Shown: one piece after another, positions 24,726 through 33,087 of the stretch
How the letters are laid out: every line of letters starts with the position of its first letter
How positions within the stretch are numbered: the stretch's first letter is position 1
The notes under the pieces: model-generated
The model's input: only the letters and a program-made list of their open reading frames with translations
Database searches by the model: none
Told to the model about the DNA's origin: nothing
Source: Streptomyces olivochromogenes
Lineage (GTDB): Bacteria; Actinomycetota; Actinomycetes; Streptomycetales; Streptomycetaceae
DNA: 64,000 nt
NCBI RefSeq assembly: GCF_021538895.1
Contig: NZ_JADDRL010000022.1
Span: 42,017-106,016, forward strand
Direction: 5' to 3'
Position numbers and translations under genes: made by a program

Positions 24726-26429
24726 GTGCCCGTAGAACAGCGGTCCATGAGAAGCCGGATAGTCATGTCCATGCTCGCCGGAGTGACCCTCCTGGCCGGC
24801 ACCCTCCTCGGAGCGACAGCCGCTCCGGCCCGATCCGCCGACGCCCCCGCCGAGTTCGGCACCGACTGGCACGACCCGGTGACCGCCGCCCCGCCGATCG
24901 CCAAGCCGGCCGCCACGTCCTGCCGCATCACCCTCGCCGAGGCCCAGTTCCGTGACTTCACGCCGTACAAGGGCGCGTACACACCGCCGGACGGCTGCGG
25001 GGACCGCTGGAGCAAGGTGGTGTTACGCCTCGACGGCAAGGTGAAGGGGCGCCAGTACGACCGGCTCGGCTATCTGCACGTCGGTGGCGTCGAGGTCCTG
25101 CGCACGTCGACGCCGGAGCCGTCCCCGGACGGCATCGAGTGGTCGGTGGAGAAGGACGTCACCCGCTACAGCGACACCTTCCGCCAGGCGCAGGACGTCG
25201 AGATGCTGATCGGAAACGTCGTCGACGACACGTACACGGGCGTCATCGACGTCAAGGTGACGTTGACCTTCTACCGGGCCGACCCCGTGATCCACCAAGG
25301 CGGTTTCACCGTCGGCCAGGCCAACTCCGAGGCCGGCCAAGGCAACTCCGCGATCGGTCGAAGCCTCTCCGCCGCTGTCCCCGACCGCGTCCTGCCCCTC
25401 ACCGGTACGACCCTCACCACGCCGCGCAACAGCGAGCGCATCGTCGCCGAGGTGTACGCCACCGGATCGGGCGGCGGCTGTGAGGAGTTCTGGTACCTGA
25501 CCGCGCCCGACCCGGCGCCGTACTCCTGCAAGGCCGACAAGGGTCCCTATCGCGAGGTGCAGATCAAGGTCGACGGCCAACTGGCCGGAATCGCCGCCCC
25601 GTTCCCGAACGTGTGGACCGGCGGCTGGTCCAACCCCTTCCTCTGGTACGTCGTCCCGGCGCCACGCGCCTTCGACGTCAAGCCGATCGAGTACGACCTG
25701 ACCCCCTTCGCCGCGATCCTCAACGACGGCCGCCCGCACCAGGTCGAGGTCTCCGTCGCCGGCGTCCCCGAGGGCCAGGCCGGCTGGAGCGCTCCGGTGA
25801 ACGTGCTGGTCTGGCAGGACGAGCATCGCGCGCACGTCACCGGCGGGCTCACCGTGGACAAGGCGACCGACCTGGCCAACTCGGCGACGTACACGCACGG
25901 TTCCGACGAGCACCGCGTCGACGCCGAGGCCGGTCACCGGCTGACCGTCGCCGGATACGTCGACACCTCGCACGGTCGCGTGACGACCACCGTCCGCCGA
26001 ACGCTGGCCCACACCTCCGCGCATCGCTGGACCGAGGGTGAGACGACCGACGGACTCGACGCCACCTGGACGGACGACGAGACCGTCACGGTCGACGGCC
26101 GCGGACCGGCCCGGACGACGCACACGCACCGGACGTACACGATGGACGGTGCCACGACGGTCGGCGCGGGCGACCGGCTGCGCACCACCCTCACCCTGGG
26201 GGACCGGGCGGCCGTCGTGGAGACCCGTGACGGGCGGCGCACCGCGTGGTCACGGCTCGACGACACCTACACCGGCGACGCCTCGTACACCCTGAACGTG
26301 CCGCGCGATCAGCGGCACGCGGTCGGCACGACGAGCGAGCGCTACCGGCTGCACGGCTCGGGCGGCTGCTACGACCGCTCCCTGACCTCGGTCCAGGGCA
26401 TGCTCACCGAGGATCGCACCGGCTGCTGA
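24726..26429 (+). CDS. Secreted PNGase A-like peptide amidase
   Basis: About 567 residues with a Sec signal peptide (SMLAGVTLLAGTLLGATAAP, cleavage after ARSA). The mature part resembles peptide-N4-(N-acetyl-beta-glucosaminyl)asparagine amidase A: WSKVVLRLDGKVKGRQYDRL, HVGGVEVLRTSTPEPS, IEWSVEKDVTRY, NVVDDTYTGVIDVKVTL and a second jelly-roll half. These enzymes release N-glycans from glycoproteins, so it may help degrade eukaryotic glycoproteins in soil. GTG 24726 is preferred because GGGGAG lies 7 nt before it; ATG 24747 is an alternative. It starts just after the transpeptidase stop, suggesting co-transcription. Confidence 0.88.
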   Translation: MPVEQRSMRSRIVMSMLAGVTLLAGTLLGATAAPARSADAPAEFGTDWHDPVTAAPPIAKPAATSCRITLAEAQFRDFTPYKGAYTPPDGCGDRWSKVVLRLDGKVKGRQYDRLGYLHVGGVEVLRTSTPEPSPDGIEWSVEKDVTRYSDTFRQAQDVEMLIGNVVDDTYTGVIDVKVTLTFYRADPVIHQGGFTVGQANSEAGQGNSAIGRSLSAAVPDRVLPLTGTTLTTPRNSERIVAEVYATGSGGGCEEFWYLTAPDPAPYSCKADKGPYREVQIKVDGQLAGIAAPFPNVWTGGWSNPFLWYVVPAPRAFDVKPIEYDLTPFAAILNDGRPHQVEVSVAGVPEGQAGWSAPVNVLVWQDEHRAHVTGGLTVDKATDLANSATYTHGSDEHRVDAEAGHRLTVAGYVDTSHGRVTTTVRRTLAHTSAHRWTEGETTDGLDATWTDDETVTVDGRGPARTTHTHRTYTMDGATTVGAGDRLRTTLTLGDRAAVVETRDGRRTAWSRLDDTYTGDASYTLNVPRDQRHAVGTTSERYRLHGSGGCYDRSLTSVQGMLTEDRTGC

Positions 26430-26441
26430 GCCGACGGGTGT

Positions 26442-26475
26442 GGGACGCGTCCCCGGCCCCGCCGCGACGCGTCGC
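26442..26475. terminator. Paired ACGCGT palindromes between convergent genes
   Basis: Two perfect 12-bp palindromes, GGGACGCGTCCC (26442-26453) and GCGACGCGTCGC (26464-26475), lie 10 nt apart in the 100-nt gap between the PNGase and MarR stops. Each can form only a short hairpin. They may terminate both transcripts. Confidence 0.35.
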
Positions 26476-26529
26476 ACGCCTGCCCCTGCCCGCGCACCCC
26501 GGCCGGTGCGGATCGCCCCCGCCGCGCGT

Positions 26530-26979
26530 TCAGCAGCGCTCGGCCGCCGCTCCGTCCACGAGCGTGTCGAGCAGGCCGCCGAGCAGCTCGCGCTGCTCCT
26601 CCGTGAGCGGGGCGAGGATCTCCTCCGCCGCCGACCGGCGCGCCCCGCGCAGCTCGCGCAGGGTCGTCCGGCCCTCGTCCGTGAGCTCGATCCGGGTCAC
26701 CCGCCGGTTGGTCGGATCGGCCACCCGCCGCACCTTGCCGCTCGCCTCCAGCCCGTCGACCAGGGTCGTCACCGCGCGCGGCACCACCTCCAGCCGCTCG
26801 GCGAGGTCGGCCATGCGCGGCGGGGAGCCGTAGTGCGCGAGGGTGCGCAGCAGGCGCGACTGGGCCGGGGTGACGCCCAGGCCGCGCCGCTCCAGATGGC
26901 GCTTCTGGATGCGGTGCACCCGGCGGGTGAGCCGCAGCAACTGCTCGGCGAGCAGGCCCTCGGGATCGGGGGAGGTCAT
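26530..26979 (-). CDS. MarR-family transcriptional regulator
   Basis: A 149-residue winged-helix regulator. The dimerisation helices are followed by the reader region MADLAERLEVVPRAVTTLVD, the wing RRVADPTNRRVTRIELTDEG and the C-terminal helix EEQRELLGGLLDTLVDG. It is divergent from an ABC exporter gene with a palindromic operator between them. It most likely represses the exporter until a toxic ligand binds (standard MarR logic; ligand unknown). Confidence 0.94.
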   Translation of the reverse strand: MTSPDPEGLLAEQLLRLTRRVHRIQKRHLERRGLGVTPAQSRLLRTLAHYGSPPRMADLAERLEVVPRAVTTLVDGLEASGKVRRVADPTNRRVTRIELTDEGRTTLRELRGARRSAAEEILAPLTEEQRELLGGLLDTLVDGAAAERC

Positions 26980-27004
26980 GCGGGAACAATATCAGGACCT
27001 AGTT

Positions 27005-27029
27005 CATTGTTACCTATACTCACAATGAG
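27005..27029. promoter_or_regulatory. MarR operator overlapping the divergent promoter
   Basis: TCATTGT (27005-27011) and ACAATGA (27023-27029) form a perfect inverted repeat with an 11-bp spacer in an AT-rich patch between the MarR and ABC exporter starts. Its size and composition are typical of MarR dimer sites. Confidence 0.75.
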
Positions 27030-27094
27030 CTACGATCCGTCAGTCATCGTCGGCCGGTCTGCGTGCCGACGCCCGCTCACCTCCGTAGGAGCCC

Positions 27095-28951
27095 ATGCAT
27101 CCCGACCGTGAACCCTCCTGGACACCGCCCGCCGAGGCGAAGGAACAGCCTCGGCAGGTGCGCCGCATCCTGCGTCTCTTCCGCCCCTACCGCGGCCGGC
27201 TCGGCGTCGTCGGCCTGCTGGTCGGCGCCTCGTCGCTGGTCTCGGTCGCCACGCCGTTCCTCCTCAAGGAGATCCTCGACGTCGCGATCCCCGGCGGCCG
27301 CACCGGCCTGCTGAGCCTGCTCGCGCTCGGCATGATCCTCAGTGCCGTCCTCACCAGTGTCTTCGGCGTCCTGCAGACGCTGATCTCGACGACCGTCGGC
27401 CAGCGCGTCATGCACGACCTGCGCACCGCCGTCTACGGCCGCCTGCAGCGCATGTCGCTCGCCTTCTTCACCCGCACCCGCACCGGCGAGGTGCAGTCCC
27501 GCATCGCCAACGACATCGGTGGCATGCAGGCCACCGTCACCTCCACCGCCACCTCCCTGGTCTCCAACGTCACCAGCGTCGTCGCCACGATCGTCGCGAT
27601 GGTCGCCCTCGACTGGCGGCTGACCGTCGTCTCGCTGGTCCTGCTGCCCGTGTTCGTGTGGATCAGCCGCCGCGTCGGCGACGAGCGCAAGAAGATCACC
27701 ACCCAGCGCCAGAAGCAGATGGCCGCGATGGCCGCCACGGTCACCGAGTCGCTCTCGGTCAGCGGCATCCTGCTCGGCCGCACCATGGGCCGTTCCGACT
27801 CGCTGACCAGGTCCTTCGCCGAGGAGTCCGAGCAGCTCGTCGACCTCGAAGTGAGGTCGAGCATGGCCGGCCGCTGGCGGATGGCCGTCATCACGATCGT
27901 CATGGCCGCCCTGCCCGCCGTCATCTACTGGACCGCGGGTGTCGCCCTCCAGCTCGGCGGCCCCCAGGTGTCGCTCGGCACCATCGTCGCCTTCGTCTCG
28001 CTCCAGCAGGGCCTGTTCCGCCCGGCCGTCAGCCTCCTGTCGACCGGCGTCCAGATACAGACCTCGCTCGCGCTCTTCCAGCGCATCTTCGAGTACCTCG
28101 ACCTGCCCATCGACATCACCGAGCGGGACCAGCCGGTCCACCTCGACCAGGTCAAGGGCGAGGTCCGCTTCGAGGGCGTCGAGTTCCGGTACGAGAACGG
28201 CGAGGACACGGCCGATAAGGCCGACAAGGCCGGTTCCGTCCGCGCCGTGCGCCCTGTTCGTCCCGTGCTCGACGGGATCGACATCACCGTCCCGGCGGGC
28301 AGCAGCCTGGCGGTCGTCGGGCCCACCGGCGCGGGCAAGTCCACGCTCGGCTACCTGGTGCCCCGGCTGTACGACGTCACCGGCGGCCGCGTCACCCTGG
28401 ACGGCGTCGACGTCCGCGACCTCGACTTCGACACCCTGGCTCGCGCGGTCGGCGTCGTCTCCCAGGAGACGTACCTCTTCCACGCCTCGGTCGCCGACAA
28501 CCTCCGCTTCGCCAAGCCGGACGCCACCGACGACGAACTGCACGCGGCCGCGAAGGCGGCCCAGATACACGACCACATCGCCGCGCTGCCCGACGGCTAC
28601 GACACGGTCGTCGGCGAACGCGGCCACCGCTTCTCCGGCGGCGAGAAGCAGCGCCTCGCCATCGCCCGCACGATCCTGCGCGACCCGCCGGTCCTCATCC
28701 TCGACGAGGCCACCAGCGCCCTGGACACCCGCACCGAACACGCGGTCCAGGAGGCCATCGACGCCCTGTCGGCCAACCGGACGACGCTCACCATCGCGCA
28801 CCGGCTGTCCACGGTCCGCGGCGCCGACCAGATCGTGGTCCTCGATTCCGGGCAGGTTGCCGAACGGGGTACGCACGAGGAGCTGCTGGAGCGCGAGGGG
28901 CGGTACGCGGCCCTGGTCCGCCGGGACGCGCGACTGGAACCGACGGGATGA
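27095..28951 (+). CDS. Full-consensus ABC exporter (MsbA/LmrA-like half-transporter)
   Basis: A 618-residue membrane-plus-NBD protein, probably a homodimer. It has six membrane helices (about 30-330) with a SRIANDIGGMQ coupling region. The NBD carries Walker [15 protein letters not shown], signature FSGGEKQRLAIARTIL, Walker B VLILDEATSALD and the switch IAHRLSTVRGAD, all intact. The Glu/Asp/Lys insertion ENGEDTADKADKAG before the NBD core is unusual. ATG 27095 follows GTAGGAG. Control by the divergent MarR regulator suggests multidrug or antibiotic efflux. Confidence 0.95.
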   Translation: MHPDREPSWTPPAEAKEQPRQVRRILRLFRPYRGRLGVVGLLVGASSLVSVATPFLLKEILDVAIPGGRTGLLSLLALGMILSAVLTSVFGVLQTLISTTVGQRVMHDLRTAVYGRLQRMSLAFFTRTRTGEVQSRIANDIGGMQATVTSTATSLVSNVTSVVATIVAMVALDWRLTVVSLVLLPVFVWISRRVGDERKKITTQRQKQMAAMAATVTESLSVSGILLGRTMGRSDSLTRSFAEESEQLVDLEVRSSMAGRWRMAVITIVMAALPAVIYWTAGVALQLGGPQVSLGTIVAFVSLQQGLFRPAVSLLSTGVQIQTSLALFQRIFEYLDLPIDITERDQPVHLDQVKGEVRFEGVEFRYENGEDTADKADKAGSVRAVRPVRPVLDGIDITVPAGSSLAVVGPTGAGKSTLGYLVPRLYDVTGGRVTLDGVDVRDLDFDTLARAVGVVSQETYLFHASVADNLRFAKPDATDDELHAAAKAAQIHDHIAALPDGYDTVVGERGHRFSGGEKQRLAIARTILRDPPVLILDEATSALDTRTEHAVQEAIDALSANRTTLTIAHRLSTVRGADQIVVLDSGQVAERGTHEELLEREGRYAALVRRDARLEPTG

Positions 28952-29077
28952 CGCACGACCGGACGCGGTGCCGTGCGACCGGACAGTTGGCGCACGACCG
29001 GGCGCGGCGACGCGCAACTGCGTCGACAAGCTGACGATATGCCGGATTTGCGGAGTTATGCGGGTTAACGTGCCCGC

Positions 29078-30031
29078 ATGCAGATGAACACTCCGCCACG
29101 GAGCACGATTCGACTGACGCGCCGGGGCAAGCTCGCCCTCGTCGTGACCGGCGCCGTCGTGGCCGGCACCGCCGTGGCGGTGCCGCTGCTGAACCACCTC
29201 GACGGCGGCAAGGACACCAAGCCCAAGACCCTGGTGATCCCGGAGGGCTGGCGCGCCAGTCAGGTGTACGACGCCATCGACAAGGCCCTCGCCGTGCCGA
29301 CGGGCACCACCCGTATGTCCATCGCCAAAGCCGGTCTCAGGCTGCCGGGCGACTCCGGGGGCAACCCCGAGGGCTTTCTCTTCCCGGCCACGTATCCGAT
29401 CGCCGAGGGGGCGACCCCGCAGTCGGTGCTGCAGAGCATGGTCGACACCGCGAACAAGAGGTTCAACGGGGCGCCCATCGCGGCCGGTGCGCAGCGCAAC
29501 GCGATGAACATCTACCAGGCGGTCACCATTGGGAGCATCGTCCAGGCCGAGGCCGCCGGCAAGGCCGACATGGGGAAGGTGGCCCGGGTCGTCTTCAACC
29601 GGCTGACCCGCGGCATGCCGTTGCAGATGGACTCCACCATCAACTACGCGCTGAACCGGAACACGCTCAGGACGAGCATGGACGACACCCGGATCGACAG
29701 CCCCTACAACTCCTACCAGCGCATGGGGCTGCCGCCCACGCCCATCGACAACCCGGGCGAGGACGCCGTGCGCGCCGCGATCAACCCGCCGCCGGGCGAC
29801 TGGCTGTTCTTCGTCACCGTCAAGCCCGGCGACACCCGCTTCACCTCCGACTACGCGGAGCACCAGCGCAATGTGGCCGAGTTCAACGCACTGCAGAAGT
29901 CCCCGGCCCAGCCGAGCCGGAGTCCGGCGCAGACCGCGCCGCAGAGCCCCACGCGGCCCCAGGCGAGCCCCGCTCAGTCCCAACAGGCCCCCGCTCAGCC
30001 CCAGCAGGCCCAGACGGCGTCGCCGAGATGA
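29078..30031 (+). CDS. mltG: MltG/YceG-like endolytic murein transglycosylase
   Basis: A 317-residue protein with one N-terminal membrane segment (LALVVTGAVVAGTAVAVPLL, about 19-38) and an extracytoplasmic YceG domain. Recognisable parts are LVIPEGWRASQVYDAI, GFLFPATYPI, IGSIVQAEAA with the conserved catalytic-region Glu, RVVFNRLTRGMPLQMDST and SPYNSYQRMGLPPTPIDNPG. The Gln/Pro/Ser-rich tail (about 270-317) is disordered. It cleaves nascent glycan strands during wall synthesis. Unlike the usual mltG, it is not next to ruvX/aroE, so it is probably a paralogue. No clear Shine-Dalgarno precedes the ATG pair at 29078/29084. Confidence 0.9.
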   Translation: MQMNTPPRSTIRLTRRGKLALVVTGAVVAGTAVAVPLLNHLDGGKDTKPKTLVIPEGWRASQVYDAIDKALAVPTGTTRMSIAKAGLRLPGDSGGNPEGFLFPATYPIAEGATPQSVLQSMVDTANKRFNGAPIAAGAQRNAMNIYQAVTIGSIVQAEAAGKADMGKVARVVFNRLTRGMPLQMDSTINYALNRNTLRTSMDDTRIDSPYNSYQRMGLPPTPIDNPGEDAVRAAINPPPGDWLFFVTVKPGDTRFTSDYAEHQRNVAEFNALQKSPAQPSRSPAQTAPQSPTRPQASPAQSQQAPAQPQQAQTASPR

Positions 30032-30043
30032 CCCGGCGGGACG

Positions 30044-31126
30044 TCACGCGGCGGCGGGCAGCGGCTCCCCGGCCAGCAGCCGCCTGATGTCCCGTACGGC
30101 CGCGCGGCCCGCCCGGTTGGCCCCGACGGTGCTCGCCGAGGGGCCGTAGCCGACGAGGTGGACGCGCGGATCGGCGACCGCACGGGTCCCTTCGACGCGG
30201 ATCCCGCCGCCCGGCTCGCGCAGTCGCAGCGGCGTCAGATGGTCCAGGGCGGCCCGGAACCCGGTCGCCCACAGGATGACGTCGGCCTCGACGCGCCCAC
30301 CGTCCCTCCACTCCACTCCGTCCGAGGTGATCCGGTCGAACATCGGCTGCCGGTCCAGGACACCGTCCCGCAGCCCCTGTCGGATCGAGTCGTTCAGCGG
30401 CAGCCCCGTGACCGAGACCACGCTCCTGGGCGGGAGTCCCTGCCGCACCCGTTCCTCCACGCGGGCGACCGCAGCCCGGCCCACGCTCTCGTCGAACGGC
30501 CCCTCGCGGAAGACCGGCGGGCGCCGGGTGACCCAGGTGGTGGCGGCCGCGTACGGGGCGAGTTCCAGCAGGTGCTGTGTGCCGGACGCGCCCCCGCCCA
30601 CCACGATCACTCGCAGGCCGGCGAACTCCTGCGGCCCCGCGTACTGCGCGGTGTGCAACTGGCGTCCGCGGAAGGTCTCCTGTCCGGGGTAGCGCGGCCA
30701 GAACGGCCGGTCCCAGGTGCCGGTGGCGTTGATCAGCGCACGCGTCGACCAGGTCCCGTCCGAGGTCTCCACCAGCAGCCGCCCGCCGTCGCCCTCGCGG
30801 ACCGTGCGGACGTCCACGGGCCGCCGTACCCGCAGGTCGAAGGCGCGCTCGTAGGCGGCGAAGTACTCGCCGATGACCTCGGCGGACGGCCTGGCCGGAT
30901 CCGCGTCCGTCAGTTCCATCCCCGGCAGGGAGTGCATTCCGTGGACCTTGCCGTACGTCAGCGACGGCCACCGGAACTGCCAGGCGCCGCCCGGGGCGGG
31001 GGAGTGGTCGAGGACCACGAAGTCGCGGTCCGGCTCGAAACCGGTGCGGCGCAGGTGATAGGCGCTGGACAGACCCGCCTGACCAGCGCCGATGACCACT
31101 ACCTCGACCTCGCGCGTGTTGTTCAC
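30044..31126 (-). CDS. Flavin-dependent monooxygenase / FAD-NAD(P)-binding oxidoreductase
   Basis: A 360-residue two-dinucleotide-domain flavoprotein. The FAD motif VVVIGAGQAGLSSAYHL is at the N-terminus and the NADPH motif VIVVGGGASGTQHLLEL is at about 170. ATGTWDRPFWPRYPG and ILWATGFRAALDHLTPL are typical of YhiD/CzcO-type monooxygenases. It could oxygenate S- or N-containing small molecules; the substrate is unknown. It is convergent with mltG (12 nt between stops). Confidence 0.92.
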   Translation of the reverse strand: MNNTREVEVVVIGAGQAGLSSAYHLRRTGFEPDRDFVVLDHSPAPGGAWQFRWPSLTYGKVHGMHSLPGMELTDADPARPSAEVIGEYFAAYERAFDLRVRRPVDVRTVREGDGGRLLVETSDGTWSTRALINATGTWDRPFWPRYPGQETFRGRQLHTAQYAGPQEFAGLRVIVVGGGASGTQHLLELAPYAAATTWVTRRPPVFREGPFDESVGRAAVARVEERVRQGLPPRSVVSVTGLPLNDSIRQGLRDGVLDRQPMFDRITSDGVEWRDGGRVEADVILWATGFRAALDHLTPLRLREPGGGIRVEGTRAVADPRVHLVGYGPSASTVGANRAGRAAVRDIRRLLAGEPLPAAA

Positions 31127-31215
31127 GCTTCCACCAACAGTGCCACGCCCGTGGATCTTCCCGCGCGGTGCGCCGACCCCGGCAGGCGGCGGTTCACAGG
31201 GGCCAGGATGGGGGT

Positions 31216-31638
31216 ATGTCAGATGCCTTCACCACACGAGTGCTGCACGTCGCCACCGGTACCCGGGAGCGGGTCGTCGACCTCACGGACGACATCGAGG
31301 CCTTCCTGCGGGAGACGGCGGCCGGCCGCAGCGGCCTCCTGAACGTCTTCGTCCCGCACGCCACCGCCGGCATCGCCGTGATCGAGACGGGTTCCGGGAG
31401 CGACGACGACCTGCTGGCCGCGCTGCACACGCTCCTGCCCGCCGACGACCGCTGGCAGCACCGCCACGGCAGCCACGGTCACGGCCGTGACCACGTCCTC
31501 CCGGCGTTCGTACCACCCCACGCCACGCTGCCCGTCCTACACGGACAACTGGAACTGGGCACCTGGCAATCGGTCTGCCTGGTGGACACGAACCGCGACA
31601 ACCCCAACCGCCAGGTGCGGCTGAGTTTCCTCGGCTGA
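31216..31638 (+). CDS. YjbQ/UPF0047 family protein
   Basis: A 140-residue protein of the YjbQ (secondary thiamine-phosphate synthase-like) family. GLLNVFVPHATAGIAVIE, HRHGSHGHGRDHVLPAF and LGTWQSVCLVDTNRDNPNRQ carry the conserved His residues of the family. The HRHGSHGHGRDH stretch is histidine-rich and may bind metal. The physiological role is uncertain. ATG 31216 follows AGGATGGGGG. Confidence 0.93.
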   Translation: MSDAFTTRVLHVATGTRERVVDLTDDIEAFLRETAAGRSGLLNVFVPHATAGIAVIETGSGSDDDLLAALHTLLPADDRWQHRHGSHGHGRDHVLPAFVPPHATLPVLHGQLELGTWQSVCLVDTNRDNPNRQVRLSFLG

Positions 31639-32018
31639 GCAAGTCCGCCCGGGGGCGGCCGCCAGATCTCCTTACCTTGCGTGTCCTCTTCATCGACCGG
31701 TGCCGTGTCAATGGCGGACGCCCCCAGATGTAGGACAGCCAGTACTTCCGGAATATCGACGGCGTGGCGACAGGCCGGCAGCGGATCGCGTTGTTCGGCT
31801 GGACTTCGCGCTTGCGGCCCGGAAACGCCGTTCCGGGACGTGCAGGGCTTCGTCTACCGCCTACCGAAGGGCACGGGCTGAGACAGCCATGATCTGGACC
31901 TACTGTGAGCAGTGGAACAACCTCACCGAGACGCCCATGAACCCGCTGACGCCCGAGCAGGCTCAAGCCAGGCACGTCTCCGGCCGGTTGTACACCGCTG
32001 TTGCCTCCCCTAATTTTC
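31639..32018. other. Low-coding-quality region with a likely remnant 5' reading frame
   Basis: No intact gene is evident. GC is lower than in the flanks. A reading frame with ATGs at 31889 and 31937 (NPLTPEQAQARHVSGRLYTA) looks protein-like but runs into unrelated Arg/His-rich sequence. The sense continues in another frame at the next feature, suggesting a frameshift near 32,000-32,018. Confidence 0.4.
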
Positions 32019-32315
32019 ATGGACGAGTACGGTCGCGACTCCCTCGATTACACGTTCACCCTCATCGACGGGTCTCTCTTCCTGGAGACCGCGACCGCGT
32101 ACGAATATGGCGATTCGCAGGAGCGAGGCGGAAACGTGGACGCGGAACGCATGGAGATCTATGAGTTCACGACCGACGGCATCATTCGGTGCACCGTGGA
32201 CATGGGTGGCGAGGAATCCAAGGAAAGCCGATATGGCATTGACGTCGCCAGTAACTGGGAGTCGGTTCCCGATTTCGGCGTCTACGGTGCATTGATCCGA
32301 CGCGACCGTGCTTGA
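32019..32315 (+). CDS. Small acidic hypothetical protein, probably 5'-truncated by a frameshift
   Basis: Ninety-eight residues from ATG 32019 (MDEYGRDSLDYTFTLIDGSL), with Tyr/Asp/Glu-rich beta-type sequence resembling contact-system immunity proteins, ending YGALIRRDRA. The ATG has no Shine-Dalgarno. The sequence immediately upstream in another frame (31937 onward) reads like its natural N-terminus, so the gene may be a pseudogene or contain a sequencing indel. Its lower GC and position just upstream of the injection-system locus suggest accessory DNA. Function unknown. Confidence 0.45.
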   Translation: MDEYGRDSLDYTFTLIDGSLFLETATAYEYGDSQERGGNVDAERMEIYEFTTDGIIRCTVDMGGEESKESRYGIDVASNWESVPDFGVYGALIRRDRA

Positions 32316-33087
32316 CCCTGCGGGACGGCCCGTTGAAGTGGGCCGGACTTCTTGGCCACCCGTGGCGTCGCGGGCGGTCCCCGGGCTGGAAGGCGGCGTC
32401 GCGTGGAGAGGTGCCCCAGCTCGCCGCGCGCCACCTGACCCCGCGTCGGATCCCCGTGTGCGTGGCCGTGCTGCCGGGGGACTTCCCGCGGCGAGACCCC
32501 CGTAGGTGTCGGCGTCGGTGTCAGGGGTAACCGAACCGGCCTCGGTGATTCGGGGCGCCGCCGCAACCCCAGCCGCCAGGTGTGGGTGCGTGCGGGTGGA
32601 ACCGGCCACGGTGGGTTGTGTGCGGCTGGAGAAGTCCTGGAGGTCGCGCGAAGGCTCGCACGAGGTCGGAGGTGCGGTGGCTGCTGGGTCCCGGGGTGTG
32701 CCGGGGTCCGGCTTTCGTTCTTTGCCGACGTGACGTGTGCAGAAGGTGTGGATCCTCTGTCGGGGGCGCGCGGGTGAGGTGTGGGAATACCGGTGATCGA
32801 CCTTCACGAAACCTTCTCGTGGGCTGGCCAGAAGGTGCCTTGTTCGCTCAACTTCACAAGCACCAAGGTGGGTTGAGCACTTGAGCATCAGGAGTCACAA
32901 GCGCGCTGCTTGACCCGGACACCGACCGTCCGGGCACTGACGGGGGAACTGTTGCGGTGCGCTCGGCCACGTCGTTCACGCGTACGGGGCCCGACTGTCG
33001 CGCCGATCCGGAACAACGTCCCTCCGCTGTCTTTCTCTTGGTGCCTTCGTCCGGTGCCCGAGACAGTGATTAGGAGGGGGAAAGCCG
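32316..33087 (+). promoter_or_regulatory. Upstream region of the contractile injection system operon
   Basis: There are 772 nt without a supported gene. It contains an ACCTTCT/AGAAGGT inverted repeat (32811-32817 and 32830-32836), an extra AGAAGGTG copy at 32741, a CACGA/TCGTG hairpin within 32806-32822, and a GCTCAAC/GTTGAGC repeat (32846-32852 and 32872-32878). It ends with a strong Shine-Dalgarno AGGAGG (33072-33077) before the sheath ATG. A promoter for the 20-gene plus-strand operon is expected here, but I cannot pick a -10/-35 pair with confidence. Confidence 0.5.

Noticed and set aside
27077..29983. 968-codon minus-strand open frame
   Set aside because: Antisense to an obvious ABC exporter and mltG-like gene; an artefact of high GC.
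32010..32888. 292-codon minus-strand open frame in the CIS upstream region
   Set aside because: Pro/Thr/Arg-rich, no Shine-Dalgarno, no third-position bias; it spans the inverted repeats and the antisense of the small acidic gene.
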